Source of the DNA: Pseudomonas sp. dw_612
GTDB taxonomy: Bacteria; Pseudomonadota; Gammaproteobacteria; Pseudomonadales; Pseudomonadaceae
DNA: 64,000 nt
Direction: 5' to 3'
NCBI RefSeq assembly: GCF_018449725.1
Contig: NZ_JAAVVC010000009.1
Span: 62,001 to 126,000 of the forward strand
Positions 53,727 to 62,002 of this stretch are shown here, in pieces. The translations under genes and the position numbers were made by a program. Every line of letters starts with the position of its first letter. The first letter of the stretch is position 1. The notes below the pieces were generated by a model. It had not been told where the DNA came from. It searched no databases and saw only the letters and a list, made by a program, of their open reading frames with translations.

Positions 53727-54581
53727 ATGTCGCTACCGACCAAAACGCCCATCCGCAACGTTCACATGCGGGCATTAGCGAGCGTCAACGACCAATTGTG
53801 CCTCACCCTGTTTATGCACGAAGATGTCGATGCGAGATGGCAGGAGTTAGCGACGTTGCGCCCGACTGAATTTACGAGCGAAGTGTTCCCTGATAACGAG
53901 TTCGCCGAGCGAATACACGTTCCTATGACACGCCTGTTGTCGTTTCGTGATGCTCAACTCAATACATCGCTGGGAGTGAGCTTCGCTTTCGCAGTCGAGC
54001 AATTGCTTCTCTTCATCGAGGCTGCTTTACGGCACTGGGGAGATATAGCTGAAACCCCCATTACACTGGCTGATCCCATTGATGAGACGTTGAATCAGCA
54101 TTTGGTGACGCATACTGTGCCAATAGAGCCCTCATTGCTGAGGACGGTTAAATACCTGAGATTAAGGCGAAACCACGTAATCCACGGGGCGACCGAGCTT
54201 TCGAGCGAGTACTCGAAGCTCCTGAAGCACGACGCACCAGGTCTTCAGAGATTCTGGGAGGCACGTTCATCCATCCCCGGCCTGATTTTCGGAGACAAAT
54301 CTCCAACAACCTTTTCTCCGAGTGAGACGATTACGTTGGTCAAGCTCGTCAGGGTGTGCCTTGAAGAGATTGATACTAGCGTTGCTGGTCAGCTGCGGCC
54401 AAATTGGATCTTCAGATCAATCAATGCGGGGCTTTTGAGGGATCGTCATGAACTACGCGTGAAAAATCCGGTGGTGGTGGGCCGAAGAATCCGAAAGATC
54501 AAACATCATTCGGGCTCGATGTATGGTCTGCACGTTCAAGCTTCAGATATTGCGAGCGCTCTGGGAGAGTCACTCCAATAG
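53727..54581 (+). CDS. Unknown protein with HEPN-like RNase motif
   Basis: 284 residues, mainly helical. RLRRNHVIHGA contains R148-N149-x3-H153, matching the R-x4-6-H motif with a polar residue after Arg that marks HEPN ribonucleases. A long helix (SLGVSFAFAVEQLLLFIEAA) precedes it, as in HEPN folds. It lies 220 bp after gajB on the same strand and ends before a terminator, so it may share the transcript. HEPN RNases are common toxins in defence systems. The motif is short, so this is a hypothesis. Confidence 0.5.
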   Translation: MSLPTKTPIRNVHMRALASVNDQLCLTLFMHEDVDARWQELATLRPTEFTSEVFPDNEFAERIHVPMTRLLSFRDAQLNTSLGVSFAFAVEQLLLFIEAALRHWGDIAETPITLADPIDETLNQHLVTHTVPIEPSLLRTVKYLRLRRNHVIHGATELSSEYSKLLKHDAPGLQRFWEARSSIPGLIFGDKSPTTFSPSETITLVKLVRVCLEEIDTSVAGQLRPNWIFRSINAGLLRDRHELRVKNPVVVGRRIRKIKHHSGSMYGLHVQASDIASALGESLQ

Positions 54582-54601
54582 ATAAGGCAATACGATGCAA
54601 A

Positions 54602-54637
54602 GGTCTGTCATATAGATTCCGTTGACAGACCGCTTTT
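54602..54637 (+). terminator. Probable terminator after the Gabija/HEPN-like genes
   Basis: GGTCTGTCA (54602-54610) and TGACAGACC (54623-54631) form a perfect 9 bp stem with a 12-base loop, followed by GCTTTT. Confidence 0.6.
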
Positions 54638-54773
54638 GGCCGATTGCAGCCAGTAGCGAGACGTTGCTTTCGACCTGAAGAGATTTCAACGAAGTTTCAC
54701 CGACGTACTACGGCGTTCTTTTAGGTGGCAATTCAGGTGTCATCGGCAAGCTCGCTCTGAGGATTTAAGCCCC

Positions 54774-55140
54774 ATGACTGACCGGTTGGTGTCAAGCTAT
54801 CCTGACGTACACCATGCTTTCGATGCTCTAGAACCAGACGAGAAAACGCGGGTGGCTAATTGTATAGTTCTCTGGGCGGGATGAAGTAGGGGGTGACTCT
54901 AACGAGGTCGCTGAACTGTTGTCGTGTGGAGGTCGGGCCCGACTTGAGACTATATGCGCTCAAATGGAGGAACAATACTTCTATCTGCTGGAGCGCGACG
55001 ACGACGGATCTTTTGCTTGGTTTTGCAAGGCCCGCGCATATAGTGCTAGCGTGTTCCTTGCCCGTAATGAACTTGACGACGCGGTCTATGAATCGATTTT
55101 CGCGATTGATAAACCGTTCCAGGTTAGTGATTTCTTGTGA
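54774..55140 (+). pseudogene. Frameshifted small gene of unknown function
   Basis: From ATG 54774 the frame reads MTDRLVSSYPDVHHAFDALE and PDEKTRVANCIVLWAG, then stops. The next frame opens at about the same point: SGRDEVGGDSNEVAELLSCG and on to KPFQVSDFL at 55140. One small insertion or deletion near 54875-54890 would join them into a protein of about 122 residues. Both halves have normal composition, so this looks like one gene recently broken, or a sequencing error. No domain recognised. Confidence 0.5.
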
Positions 55141-55463
55141 AAGCGTTGTGCGGTGTGAGCAACGAAAAGCTGTCGACGACCACTTTCGACCCATTGCAGC
55201 GCTTCGCATCCGGCAGAGGTCGGCCAAAAGTAATTGCCGGTCAGCAACGATGAAATAGAGTCTACCGTATGACGAAAGTGTTGGAGACGAGCCTTCAACC
55301 CTCTCCCATCGACACGTTTCGTGCGAATCGAGTAATGTACCTACGAATTTTTTTGCGCATTTGTTCGAGTCAGCGAGGCTACCTATACAGTGGCTTAAAA
55401 TTATTCGATTAGCTCATCCAGGTCGGCCAAAACTGTCCCCTGAATAGACCATTAGGAACGTTT

Positions 55464-55763
55464 ATGAATAATCTCGCGGACATAGCTTTGAACTATCTTT
55501 GGACGCTGAATTTTTCAAGCGATGATTTAGGGTTTGACGAAGATTGGGTAGTAAAAGAAATTGAGTCTATGTCTCATGAGATGGAACATAATTTCACTGA
55601 CGCAGAGCGTCAAGCTGTCAAGGAGTCTGCGAGCCGAGCTTTGACGAGGTGGCTAAGGGAGGCTGATGAGCACGGCTATACGCCACGCAAACTTCTTAAA
55701 CCAGAACAAAGAATTTTTCTAGAGTGTATTGCATCAGGAAAATTCAGCGGCCCAGAACTCTGA
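55464..55763 (+). CDS. Hypothetical small protein
   Basis: 99 residues from ATG 55464 (TAGGAA upstream): MNNLADIALNYLWTLNFSSD, helical and acidic. No recognised domain. The 320 bp before it is non-coding with decayed repeat-like sequence. Confidence 0.5.
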   Translation: MNNLADIALNYLWTLNFSSDDLGFDEDWVVKEIESMSHEMEHNFTDAERQAVKESASRALTRWLREADEHGYTPRKLLKPEQRIFLECIASGKFSGPEL

Positions 55764-56197
55764 TTACTTCAAGCGGGCAACTCGGCCGTTTGAAAAAAGA
55801 AATAGCGTTATTCAGCCTCACCGTTCGACTCGTGATGTCGGGTCGCAAAGTCAGTCAACAGCCGGTTCTTGCCAACTGCCGCTGATCGCGATGTGATGCA
55901 ATGGGACGATAGCTGGGGGTCGTCCCGTAGTCTGCACGCCATCTGTTGAGCAGGCAGTATCGGCCGGAGGAGGGGAGATCAAGGTTGATCTAGGCGCGGC
56001 CATTTGCGTGTGAAACAGCAGGATCGGCAATGTGATTGCCCTTGTCGGCTCGTATTGTCCGCCTTCAATCATCAATTGTCCCAGTTCTAACCGGGACGTG
56101 CTTAACCACCATTAGCCCGGTTGAACTGCCAACGCGTGGAACGACCCGCTATGCCGGTAAGTCTACCTGTATCTACTCATGGTTAAGGTGCAGCGCA
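55764..56197. other. Non-coding stretch
   Basis: 434 bp between two small hypothetical genes. Open frames here have poor composition and no start signals. Nothing further seen. Confidence 0.35.
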
Positions 56198-56497
56198 ATG
56201 GATAAGACAATCACCGTCGATCAACTGGCTACCACCGACCTAAGATCAATCAACGAAATATGGCTCGGCGGGACGCATACCCAGCTATGCCTATGGCGTG
56301 GCGAACAGGTCTTCACCCACGAGATGATGAGCGAGGGCACCCACGATCAGAATGTCCAACGCCTGTGCTTGCAGTTGGTGAACCCTGACGATCAAACCGC
56401 CGTAGCCAGCGTTGAGGTAATTGTGCGCGAACGGCTGAAAAAAATGGGGAAAGAGGGCGAATTTTATCCCGCAGAGGAGGCTGATACTCATCAATAA
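56198..56497 (+). CDS. Hypothetical small protein
   Basis: 99 residues from ATG 56198 (AAGGTG upstream): MDKTITVDQLATTDLRSINE, then a beta-rich middle and VEVIVRERLKKMGKEGEFYP. A longer frame from 56036 lacks a better start. No domain recognised. Confidence 0.5.
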   Translation: MDKTITVDQLATTDLRSINEIWLGGTHTQLCLWRGEQVFTHEMMSEGTHDQNVQRLCLQLVNPDDQTAVASVEVIVRERLKKMGKEGEFYPAEEADTHQ

Positions 56498-56633
56498 GAA
56501 AAGGAGTATCGGCCATTCATGGGGCGTTGATCAAAGGCCTGTTGTCGCTTGGAAGCGTATAATCCGATGATGATTCTGGAACGCTTTGGATGACTCAGTC
56601 AATTCAGTAACACCATGGAGCAGGCCACGGTTT

Positions 56634-57416
56634 ATGGATATCGAATTTCGCGGTAATGGCATGCGTGATAACCCGTCTGTAGGTACATGCGATGAGTACG
56701 GCGTGAGCGGGATTACCAGCTTTGACGATTTGACCGAAGCTCGTCGTAAGATTGCTGAGGCGCACCCAGGCTTTAAACTCCTGATCTCGCTCGATGATCT
56801 GCACCAAGCTCGCTACACCTCGGGGCATGCGCGCAATAATTTAGGGATGGACGATGCATCGGAGCAGGACATAGCGGGTTTACCTCCAGAGTGCTTTGAG
56901 AATGGTGAATACATAGGCTATCCGACTACGAAAGCGGAGTTCGCAATCGGTCTTCGCAATTTCATGACCCTGGTTGCAGCCACGTCTTTCGAGGATGCTT
57001 GCACTCATGGTTTGACGCTAGATCAGCAGGCCCTCCAGGAGTGGATCGGTTACCAGAACAACCCTATCTCTCTTCTAGAGCAGCCTCTTTCAGCGCTCTT
57101 GGTACCCGTTCAGCAGTCCTGCCAGGCACTCGCGGCTTTTCCGAATGGCTATTTCACTTCGGATCTGGATCCCGCGAAAAACTTTGCCGTTGCGCGTCAT
57201 TTTTCAGAAGCCCATGGCTATGGGTTGATGGGCGTAGGTGCTTCTTACATCGGCTTCATTCGTGCTGAACCGCCTGATACATCACTTGCTAACGTCGTAG
57301 CCAAAGACTTCTGTGCGCTCTATAACACTAGCGATGAAGACCTACAGACACGCATTTCTGCAGTCGCACAGGCGATCTCTGGTCGGACTTATCTGTGGCT
57401 TCGTTACGTGGAATGA
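56634..57416 (+). CDS. Hypothetical protein
   Basis: 260 residues from ATG 56634 (MDIEFRGNGMRDNPSVGTCD); a TTG at 56586 in frame is an alternative. Segments such as ARRKIAEAHPGFKLLISLDD, GEYIGYPTTKAEFAIGLRNF and KNFAVARHFSEAHGYGLMGV look like an alpha/beta protein. No family recognised. It precedes the SLATT gene by about 135 bp on the same strand. Confidence 0.5.
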   Translation: MDIEFRGNGMRDNPSVGTCDEYGVSGITSFDDLTEARRKIAEAHPGFKLLISLDDLHQARYTSGHARNNLGMDDASEQDIAGLPPECFENGEYIGYPTTKAEFAIGLRNFMTLVAATSFEDACTHGLTLDQQALQEWIGYQNNPISLLEQPLSALLVPVQQSCQALAAFPNGYFTSDLDPAKNFAVARHFSEAHGYGLMGVGASYIGFIRAEPPDTSLANVVAKDFCALYNTSDEDLQTRISAVAQAISGRTYLWLRYVE

Positions 57417-57552
57417 GCTCCGTGAATAGCCAAGTCTCGCCAGTCGATTTATACATCAAAGTCAACCTATAGCCGGGTTAGGGAGTATTAATTTTAATTG
57501 GCTAGATTAATGATGAAGAAATTCTAATGCGTTATTATCTCTTGGGGTGAGT

Positions 57553-58062
57553 ATGAGTTTTGAGTCTGATTCCGAAGTTGGAAAACTGGCATATAAGTGG
57601 TATACGCGGTTGGCGTCGATAGGAATGGGTCACTATCGTGCCGCTATGCGATATTCATTTATCCATAAAATGATCTCAATCCCGGCAATTGTTTTTTCAG
57701 CAGCTGTTGGAACTACGGTGTTCGCCAGTATGCAGCAACAAATAGATATTTTTTGGCAGGTGATGGTTGGAGCTATGAGTGTATTGGCTGCGGTAATGAC
57801 TGCCCTCCAGAGTACACTGGGCTATCAAGAACTTGCTGAAAAACATCGCGCTGCTGGTGCCAATTACAATGCATTGGGAAGAGAGATGGAGTTTATGTTT
57901 GAATCGGGTGGGGCAAATAATTTTGAATGTTTGGATAATATACGTCAGCGTATAGATTCGCTCGCTAAAGAGTCGCCTCATATTCCGAAGTCGGTACATG
58001 GCTATATGCATAAGCACGGCGTGTCAGATGAGTGGGTTCTACAGGAAAAATCTGAGGTTTGA
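57553..58062 (+). CDS. SLATT-domain membrane protein
   Basis: About 169 residues from ATG 57553 (GTG 57547 is an alternative). AYKWYTRLASIGMGHYRAAM opens the SLATT helix. Two transmembrane segments follow (MISIPAIVFSAAVGTTVFAS; QVMVGAMSVLAAVMTALQST). Then a conserved helix, ELAEKHRAAGANYNALGREM. SLATT proteins are proposed pore-forming effectors in nucleotide-signalled or reverse-transcriptase-linked conflict systems. No nucleotidyltransferase or reverse transcriptase gene is adjacent, so its trigger is unknown. Confidence 0.75.
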   Translation: MSFESDSEVGKLAYKWYTRLASIGMGHYRAAMRYSFIHKMISIPAIVFSAAVGTTVFASMQQQIDIFWQVMVGAMSVLAAVMTALQSTLGYQELAEKHRAAGANYNALGREMEFMFESGGANNFECLDNIRQRIDSLAKESPHIPKSVHGYMHKHGVSDEWVLQEKSEV

Positions 58063-58177
58063 TGATAAATAAAGTAATGGTTTGTTGATTTAGCGCTCGC
58101 CAGTAATGACTGCAGCCTTAAGGAGGTAATTAACCCTCTAGATTCCCATGCATGGTCACCATGCTTCGTTGCGTACG

Positions 58178-58339
58178 CCAAAAGTCGGCTCACGGAAAGC
58201 TCGTCAGCTGAAGGTTTACATCAAACCCCACAGCGGCGAGGTTATTGTGACAAAAGGTTGCAGTCACGCGGGCTTGAAGAGGAAGGCAGAGCAGGCAGTG
58301 ACACTGTTGAGTCTTGTTGGCCAAGTGATTTTGATTTGA
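58178..58339 (+). pseudogene. Remnant of an MvaT/MvaU-type nucleoid protein (C-terminal DNA-binding domain)
   Basis: The frame reads RKARQLKVYIKPHSGEVIVT then KGCSHAGLKRKAEQ. This matches the MvaT C-terminal pattern (KVYKNPHTGEVxETKGGNHKxLKxWKAE). The tryptophan codon is missing. One-base shifts then restore SDTVES (near 58294) and LAK-stop (near 58315), as in the MvaT end. A Shine-Dalgarno site lies about 20 bp before the ATG at 58148, but the N-terminal oligomerisation domain is absent. So it is a deleted and frameshifted xenogeneic-silencer gene, not functional. Confidence 0.7.
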
Positions 58340-58344
58340 CTACC

Positions 58345-58379
58345 CAAGGGGCCCTTTTTGAGGGCCTTCTTTATTTTTT
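58345..58379 (+). terminator. Terminator after the MvaT remnant
   Basis: AAGGGGCCCT and AGGGCCTTC pair with a small bulge around a T-rich loop, followed by TTTATTTTTT. It may be the original terminator of the mvaT-like gene. Confidence 0.65.
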
Positions 58380-58593
58380 AGACCGATCAGGAGCCCTGTT
58401 TGCACCGCTTGTTTTTTCGTCAATCAAAATCGCCTCATGACGGTGCAATTCGCCCTCAAACGCCTGGATTCGCGAAGCAAAGTAGGGAAGAAAATGCTTC
58501 TTGGCTGGTGAGCGAGCCATTGCCCTGAATCGTCATAATGCATGGGCTATGATCATCCAGTTGACACCCACCAAATGACTAAAGCTCCTGCCC

Positions 58594-59883
58594 ATGGAAG
58601 ACACATCCGAGGTTCTCACTCCAGCCGATGACTTGTCCGAAGATGTCGTGACGAGAGAGTCGCTTTATGAACAGGTTTGGTCGGCTCCTATGACCAAAAT
58701 CGGCGAACGATATGGCGTGTCTTCAAGCTATTTGGCTCGAGTTTTCACCAGCTTAAATATTCCTCGTCCACCGGTGGGGTATTGGGCTCAAGTCGCAGCG
58801 GGCAAAGCTAAAGCGCGTCCACTGTTGCCTGAATCTCGGCCTGGCGATTTGACTGCGTGGAGTCGAAATGGAGCACCTCTCCAGGTTTCGCGATCTTTGC
58901 CAAAAGAACGTCAAAAAACGAACCGAAAAACATCTCCAGCCCCTGCTGCACTGCCTCGCAGGCACTCACTTTTACTAGATATTGAAGAGCACTTTAAGAA
59001 GGTTCGCGACAGCGAGAACGGTTATTTACGGCCCACAAAACGTTCCATGGCGGATTTAATTGTGAGCCGTACCGGGATAGCCCATGCGGTAGGTTTTGCC
59101 AACCAGTTTTACTTAGCTCTGATGAAAGAAGGTCTTGCAGTAGCGCTCAGCGATCCTGCTACACGTATGAATCGTGAGTCAGTTGATCACAGGGAAAAGG
59201 CCTCAACGAGGTACATACATCCTTCGCTGTGGCAGCCGCAACGTCCTACCGTGGTTTACATCGGAACCATAGTTTTTGGTTTGACCATCTACGAAATCAG
59301 TGAGTACGTCGAGGTCAAGTACGTAGACAAAGAGTACGTTCGACTAAGTTCACTTCCATCCAATCAACGTCGCTCTCCTTATCGCAATGATTGGGTAATG
59401 AGTACCGACATGCCTACCGGTCGCCTCTGCCTCCAAGTTTATTCCCCTTACTACCGAGCAGATTGGATTAATCGCTGGATCGAGGACAGGCCTGGTGATC
59501 TGGTCAGCAAAATCCCAAGCATCGTCAAATTCTTGATTGCTGAAGCCCCAGGACTTGCCAAAAAAGTGGAGGTTGAGCGAGAAAGGGCTGGGCTCGAATG
59601 GCAGAAGCATCAATTGCAAATGGCTGAGTGGCAAAGAAGAGAAGAGGAAAAACGTCGACTCAAGGCGATCCAGGATAGCCGTGAGCAGCTAGAAGCTGTG
59701 ATTCAGACTTGGGCAAAGGTAAACAGCATTCAGGCGTTCTTTGACGATATAGAGAGATCCGCGCGTAGGCTCGGAGATGATGAACGGAATGTGATTATCG
59801 AGCGGCTGGCTAAAGCGAAAGATCTGATCGGGGATTTGGGCGCGTTGAAACACTTCAATGGATGGGAACCTCCAGCATTTTGA
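58594..59883 (+). CDS. HTH plus coiled-coil protein of unknown function
   Basis: 429 residues. The N-terminal module LYEQVWSAPMTKIGERYGVS, SYLARVFTSLNIPRPPVGYW and AQVAAGKAKARPLLP is an HTH-like domain seen at the start of many uncharacterised accessory proteins. The middle (about 125-300) is mixed alpha/beta with VVYIGTIVFGLTIYEISEYV. A charged coiled coil follows (about 328-375: KHQLQMAEWQRREEEKRRLK). It may bind DNA and act as a regulator or scaffold. No enzyme motif seen. Confidence 0.6.
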   Translation: MEDTSEVLTPADDLSEDVVTRESLYEQVWSAPMTKIGERYGVSSSYLARVFTSLNIPRPPVGYWAQVAAGKAKARPLLPESRPGDLTAWSRNGAPLQVSRSLPKERQKTNRKTSPAPAALPRRHSLLLDIEEHFKKVRDSENGYLRPTKRSMADLIVSRTGIAHAVGFANQFYLALMKEGLAVALSDPATRMNRESVDHREKASTRYIHPSLWQPQRPTVVYIGTIVFGLTIYEISEYVEVKYVDKEYVRLSSLPSNQRRSPYRNDWVMSTDMPTGRLCLQVYSPYYRADWINRWIEDRPGDLVSKIPSIVKFLIAEAPGLAKKVEVERERAGLEWQKHQLQMAEWQRREEEKRRLKAIQDSREQLEAVIQTWAKVNSIQAFFDDIERSARRLGDDERNVIIERLAKAKDLIGDLGALKHFNGWEPPAF

Positions 59884-60067
59884 GTCTATCCGGGCCATCT
59901 TGCCGTTCTGTAAGCCCTGCGGAGCTGCTATGTCTGCTAAGACTCGCAAGTGTAGGCTTTAAAAAAGGCCTACTGCTTTCACTACCTGCAGCGTAATAAT
60001 GGTATTTGCGGTGTTAGCGCTAATCTCCGTCCAGTTCGTTATCTTTTCAGCTATCTTTTGGTGCCTC

Positions 60068-60535
60068 ATGAATAAATGGACTTTTCTTCTGGCTGTAATG
60101 CTGACGCCAATAGCCAGCGCTACAGATTTGAGCAAATCATGCTCGATTGCTTCCTGCGACGCCGGAGAAAAGGTGATCACCTATATAGAAAAGGGCGAAT
60201 TTTACTTTGCATGCCCCACAAAAGATCTTTCGGAATACGTCGCTACTCTATTGGGGCTTGTGTCGGCCACCTACCAGTTAACCGGAAAGCTACCGAACAT
60301 CTCACCGAAGACTGGCGAGCCAGAATATCAAGGGCAAACAAAGGAAATGATTGATGCTCTTCGCTCGAATGCGGGTGTTTCAACCTTTGACCAAGCCCAA
60401 GCGTTATGCACCAAAGGAAAGGCGAAGATCCCAGTTATGGTTATGAATAACCCAGAAGACGCGATGTCAATTTGGGTTGTTGGGGCGAATCAGAAGCCTT
60501 TTTGGATGCCAAAAAGCTTCCTTAATAAACGCTAA
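60068..60535 (+). CDS. Secreted hypothetical protein
   Basis: 155 residues from ATG 60068, chosen because MNKWTFLLAVMLTPIASATD is a clean signal peptide. The frame upstream is open but hydrophobic and unlikely. The mature part has four or more cysteines (CSIASC, FACPTK, ALCTKG), suggesting disulfides in the periplasm. No family recognised. Confidence 0.55.
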   Translation: MNKWTFLLAVMLTPIASATDLSKSCSIASCDAGEKVITYIEKGEFYFACPTKDLSEYVATLLGLVSATYQLTGKLPNISPKTGEPEYQGQTKEMIDALRSNAGVSTFDQAQALCTKGKAKIPVMVMNNPEDAMSIWVVGANQKPFWMPKSFLNKR

Positions 60536-60593
60536 TTCGAGTTGTAGCCAAATGATGCGTAGATGACTGCCTCGGGGATCCACGTGATCGCGG

Positions 60594-61079
60594 CTAATTG
60601 AGAGGCCACGAGCGCAGCCAGGCGTCTACCTTTTCTTGCCTACTCAGAACACAAAGCTTCGGCCTTCCGATATCTAGGAGGTCGAGCAACCGTTGCCTGT
60701 CCATTTCCGTAGGGAACCACTCGGCGATCTCGACACTGCAGTGCTTGGACTCGCTCAGTGCCCATCTCACAATCATGTCGGCTACTGCTCGGTAGTGATC
60801 AGCCATAAAGAGCTTTCTCCAATCTGCCGACCAACCACTGTGAAACAGTTGGTCGGTTACGTCAGTTACGCCCGCATCGCCAAAAAAGTCGGTGGTATCT
60901 GGATAATGGATGCCGGCAAGCGACACCTTCGCCACTCCTGCTTCTCGGTCGAAGTACAACAGAAAATGCCACCCACCAGTAGTGCTTTCAGGGTATGGAA
61001 AATTGATCGCAGCTTTCCCGGTTATGTAGTGCTGGCGTGAGACGCGTTTGAGATCAAAATCGAACAGTGGCTGCCTCAT
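60594..61079 (-). CDS. Hypothetical protein
   Basis: 161 residues. Segments GGWHFLLYFDREAGVAKVSL, SGWSADWRKLFMADHYRAVA and SVEIAEWFPTEMDRQRLLDL suggest a small alpha/beta protein. Its start overlaps the stop of the 69-residue gene by 4 bp, so they form an operon. Function unknown. Confidence 0.55.
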   Translation of the reverse strand: MRQPLFDFDLKRVSRQHYITGKAAINFPYPESTTGGWHFLLYFDREAGVAKVSLAGIHYPDTTDFFGDAGVTDVTDQLFHSGWSADWRKLFMADHYRAVADMIVRWALSESKHCSVEIAEWFPTEMDRQRLLDLLDIGRPKLCVLSRQEKVDAWLRSWPLN

Positions 61080-61285
61080 GGGAGTTTTTTGAGTCGGGCT
61101 AGACCTTGCTTGATATGTCCGGTGTTCTCACCGATTGCCTCCAGAGCCCCGCGAACGTTATTTCCAACATCTGCATGTCCGTGGGCTTCCACATGGAGGG
61201 TCAACTCCATCAGGGCTGCCTCCAGGGCGAGCTGGTTCTCGTACATCCTTTCCAGCACATCTGACAACGAGTATTCACTGGGCAT
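61076..61285 (-). CDS. Small helical hypothetical protein
   Basis: 69 residues, nearly all helical: MPSEYSLSDVLERMYENQLA, LEAALMELTLHVEAHGHADV, then IGENTGHIKQGLARLKKLP. The stop overlaps the next gene's start by 4 bp (translational coupling), with a GGAGGA site upstream of ATG 61285. Perhaps a small partner of the downstream 161-residue protein. Confidence 0.55.
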   Translation of the reverse strand: MPSEYSLSDVLERMYENQLALEAALMELTLHVEAHGHADVGNNVRGALEAIGENTGHIKQGLARLKKLP

Positions 61286-61342
61286 TTGTATCCTCCTTAA
61301 GGGAAACTCAGCATAGCGCAGCCAAAGGAATGAACTAGCGCT

Positions 61343-61726
61343 TCACAGAGAGACCGACTCGGTAGCCGATGGTATAACCTTCAATAAGGCATCTCCCGAC
61401 TTCATAGTGATCCTGGTCTGACTTCGCTTTAAGTTCGTGCAGCCAGCACCAGGTTGCGCCTCTAGAAAATGCGCTCCGAACGTCATTCCTAAGTAGGCGA
61501 TCTCCCCAGCGTGCAAATCAGCCGCAGGCTTCCCATCTAAAAGGAACCTAACACTGCAAGCTGCTTCAAGTCGCGACTCGAGCATTACGACGAGCTGGGC
61601 ATCAGATTTTTTTGTGAAATTGTAAATTCGGGATGCGGGAACCCGATTAGCACCCTCATGCGATGTCTGCATGGAGGTGCAGCCAAATAGTGAGGTAAGC
61701 GCCACAAGGAAAATGAATTTCTTCAT
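61343..61726 (-). CDS. Hypothetical lipoprotein
   Basis: 127 residues with a lipoprotein signal, MKKFIFLVALTSLFGCTSMQ (lipobox LFGC). The mature domain is beta-rich, with two cysteines (AACSVRF, GAGCTNL). Probably envelope-anchored. Function unknown. Confidence 0.6.
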   Translation of the reverse strand: MKKFIFLVALTSLFGCTSMQTSHEGANRVPASRIYNFTKKSDAQLVVMLESRLEAACSVRFLLDGKPAADLHAGEIAYLGMTFGAHFLEAQPGAGCTNLKRSQTRITMKSGDALLKVIPSATESVSL

Positions 61727-61759
61727 CCTGTTCCCTCATGTGATTTGAACTGTCATGCC

Positions 61760-62002
61760 CTAGGACAAACCCAAGGCAAGAGTCTTAAGTCTTTTTTCAG
61801 TCTCTTGGTCAAAATGCTCATATAGCGCTTCGCCCTGATCTGCGGTTATTCCGCCTGCACAAATCAATCCCAGGACGAACCCATTAGCTCGTGCGCCACT
61901 TTTGACGGCCAGGATCATTGATCCGGCGCGTTCAATTTCAGCAATAATCTTTTCAGTTTGCCGTCGGATGACTTCAGGCAAACCCTCGGTCGCGTGGTTC
62001 AT
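61760..62002 (-). CDS. Small hypothetical protein
   Basis: 80 residues: MNHATEGLPEVIRRQTEKII, then helices with ARANGFVLGLICAGGITADQ and a C-terminal FDQETEKRLKTLALGLS. No motif recognised. First of four same-strand small genes (61.3-62.0 kb and the pair below 61.3 kb). Confidence 0.5.
   Translation of the reverse strand: MNHATEGLPEVIRRQTEKIIAEIERAGSMILAVKSGARANGFVLGLICAGGITADQGEALYEHFDQETEKRLKTLALGLS

Larger units (their letters stand above)
58063..58593. other. Stretch with MvaT remnant and terminator
   Basis: No intact gene. It contains an isolated strong ribosome site (AAGGAGGT, about 58120-58127), the decayed MvaT C-terminal domain and a terminator. The 58380-58593 part carries nothing recognisable apart from the upstream region of the next gene. 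Confidence 0.45.
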
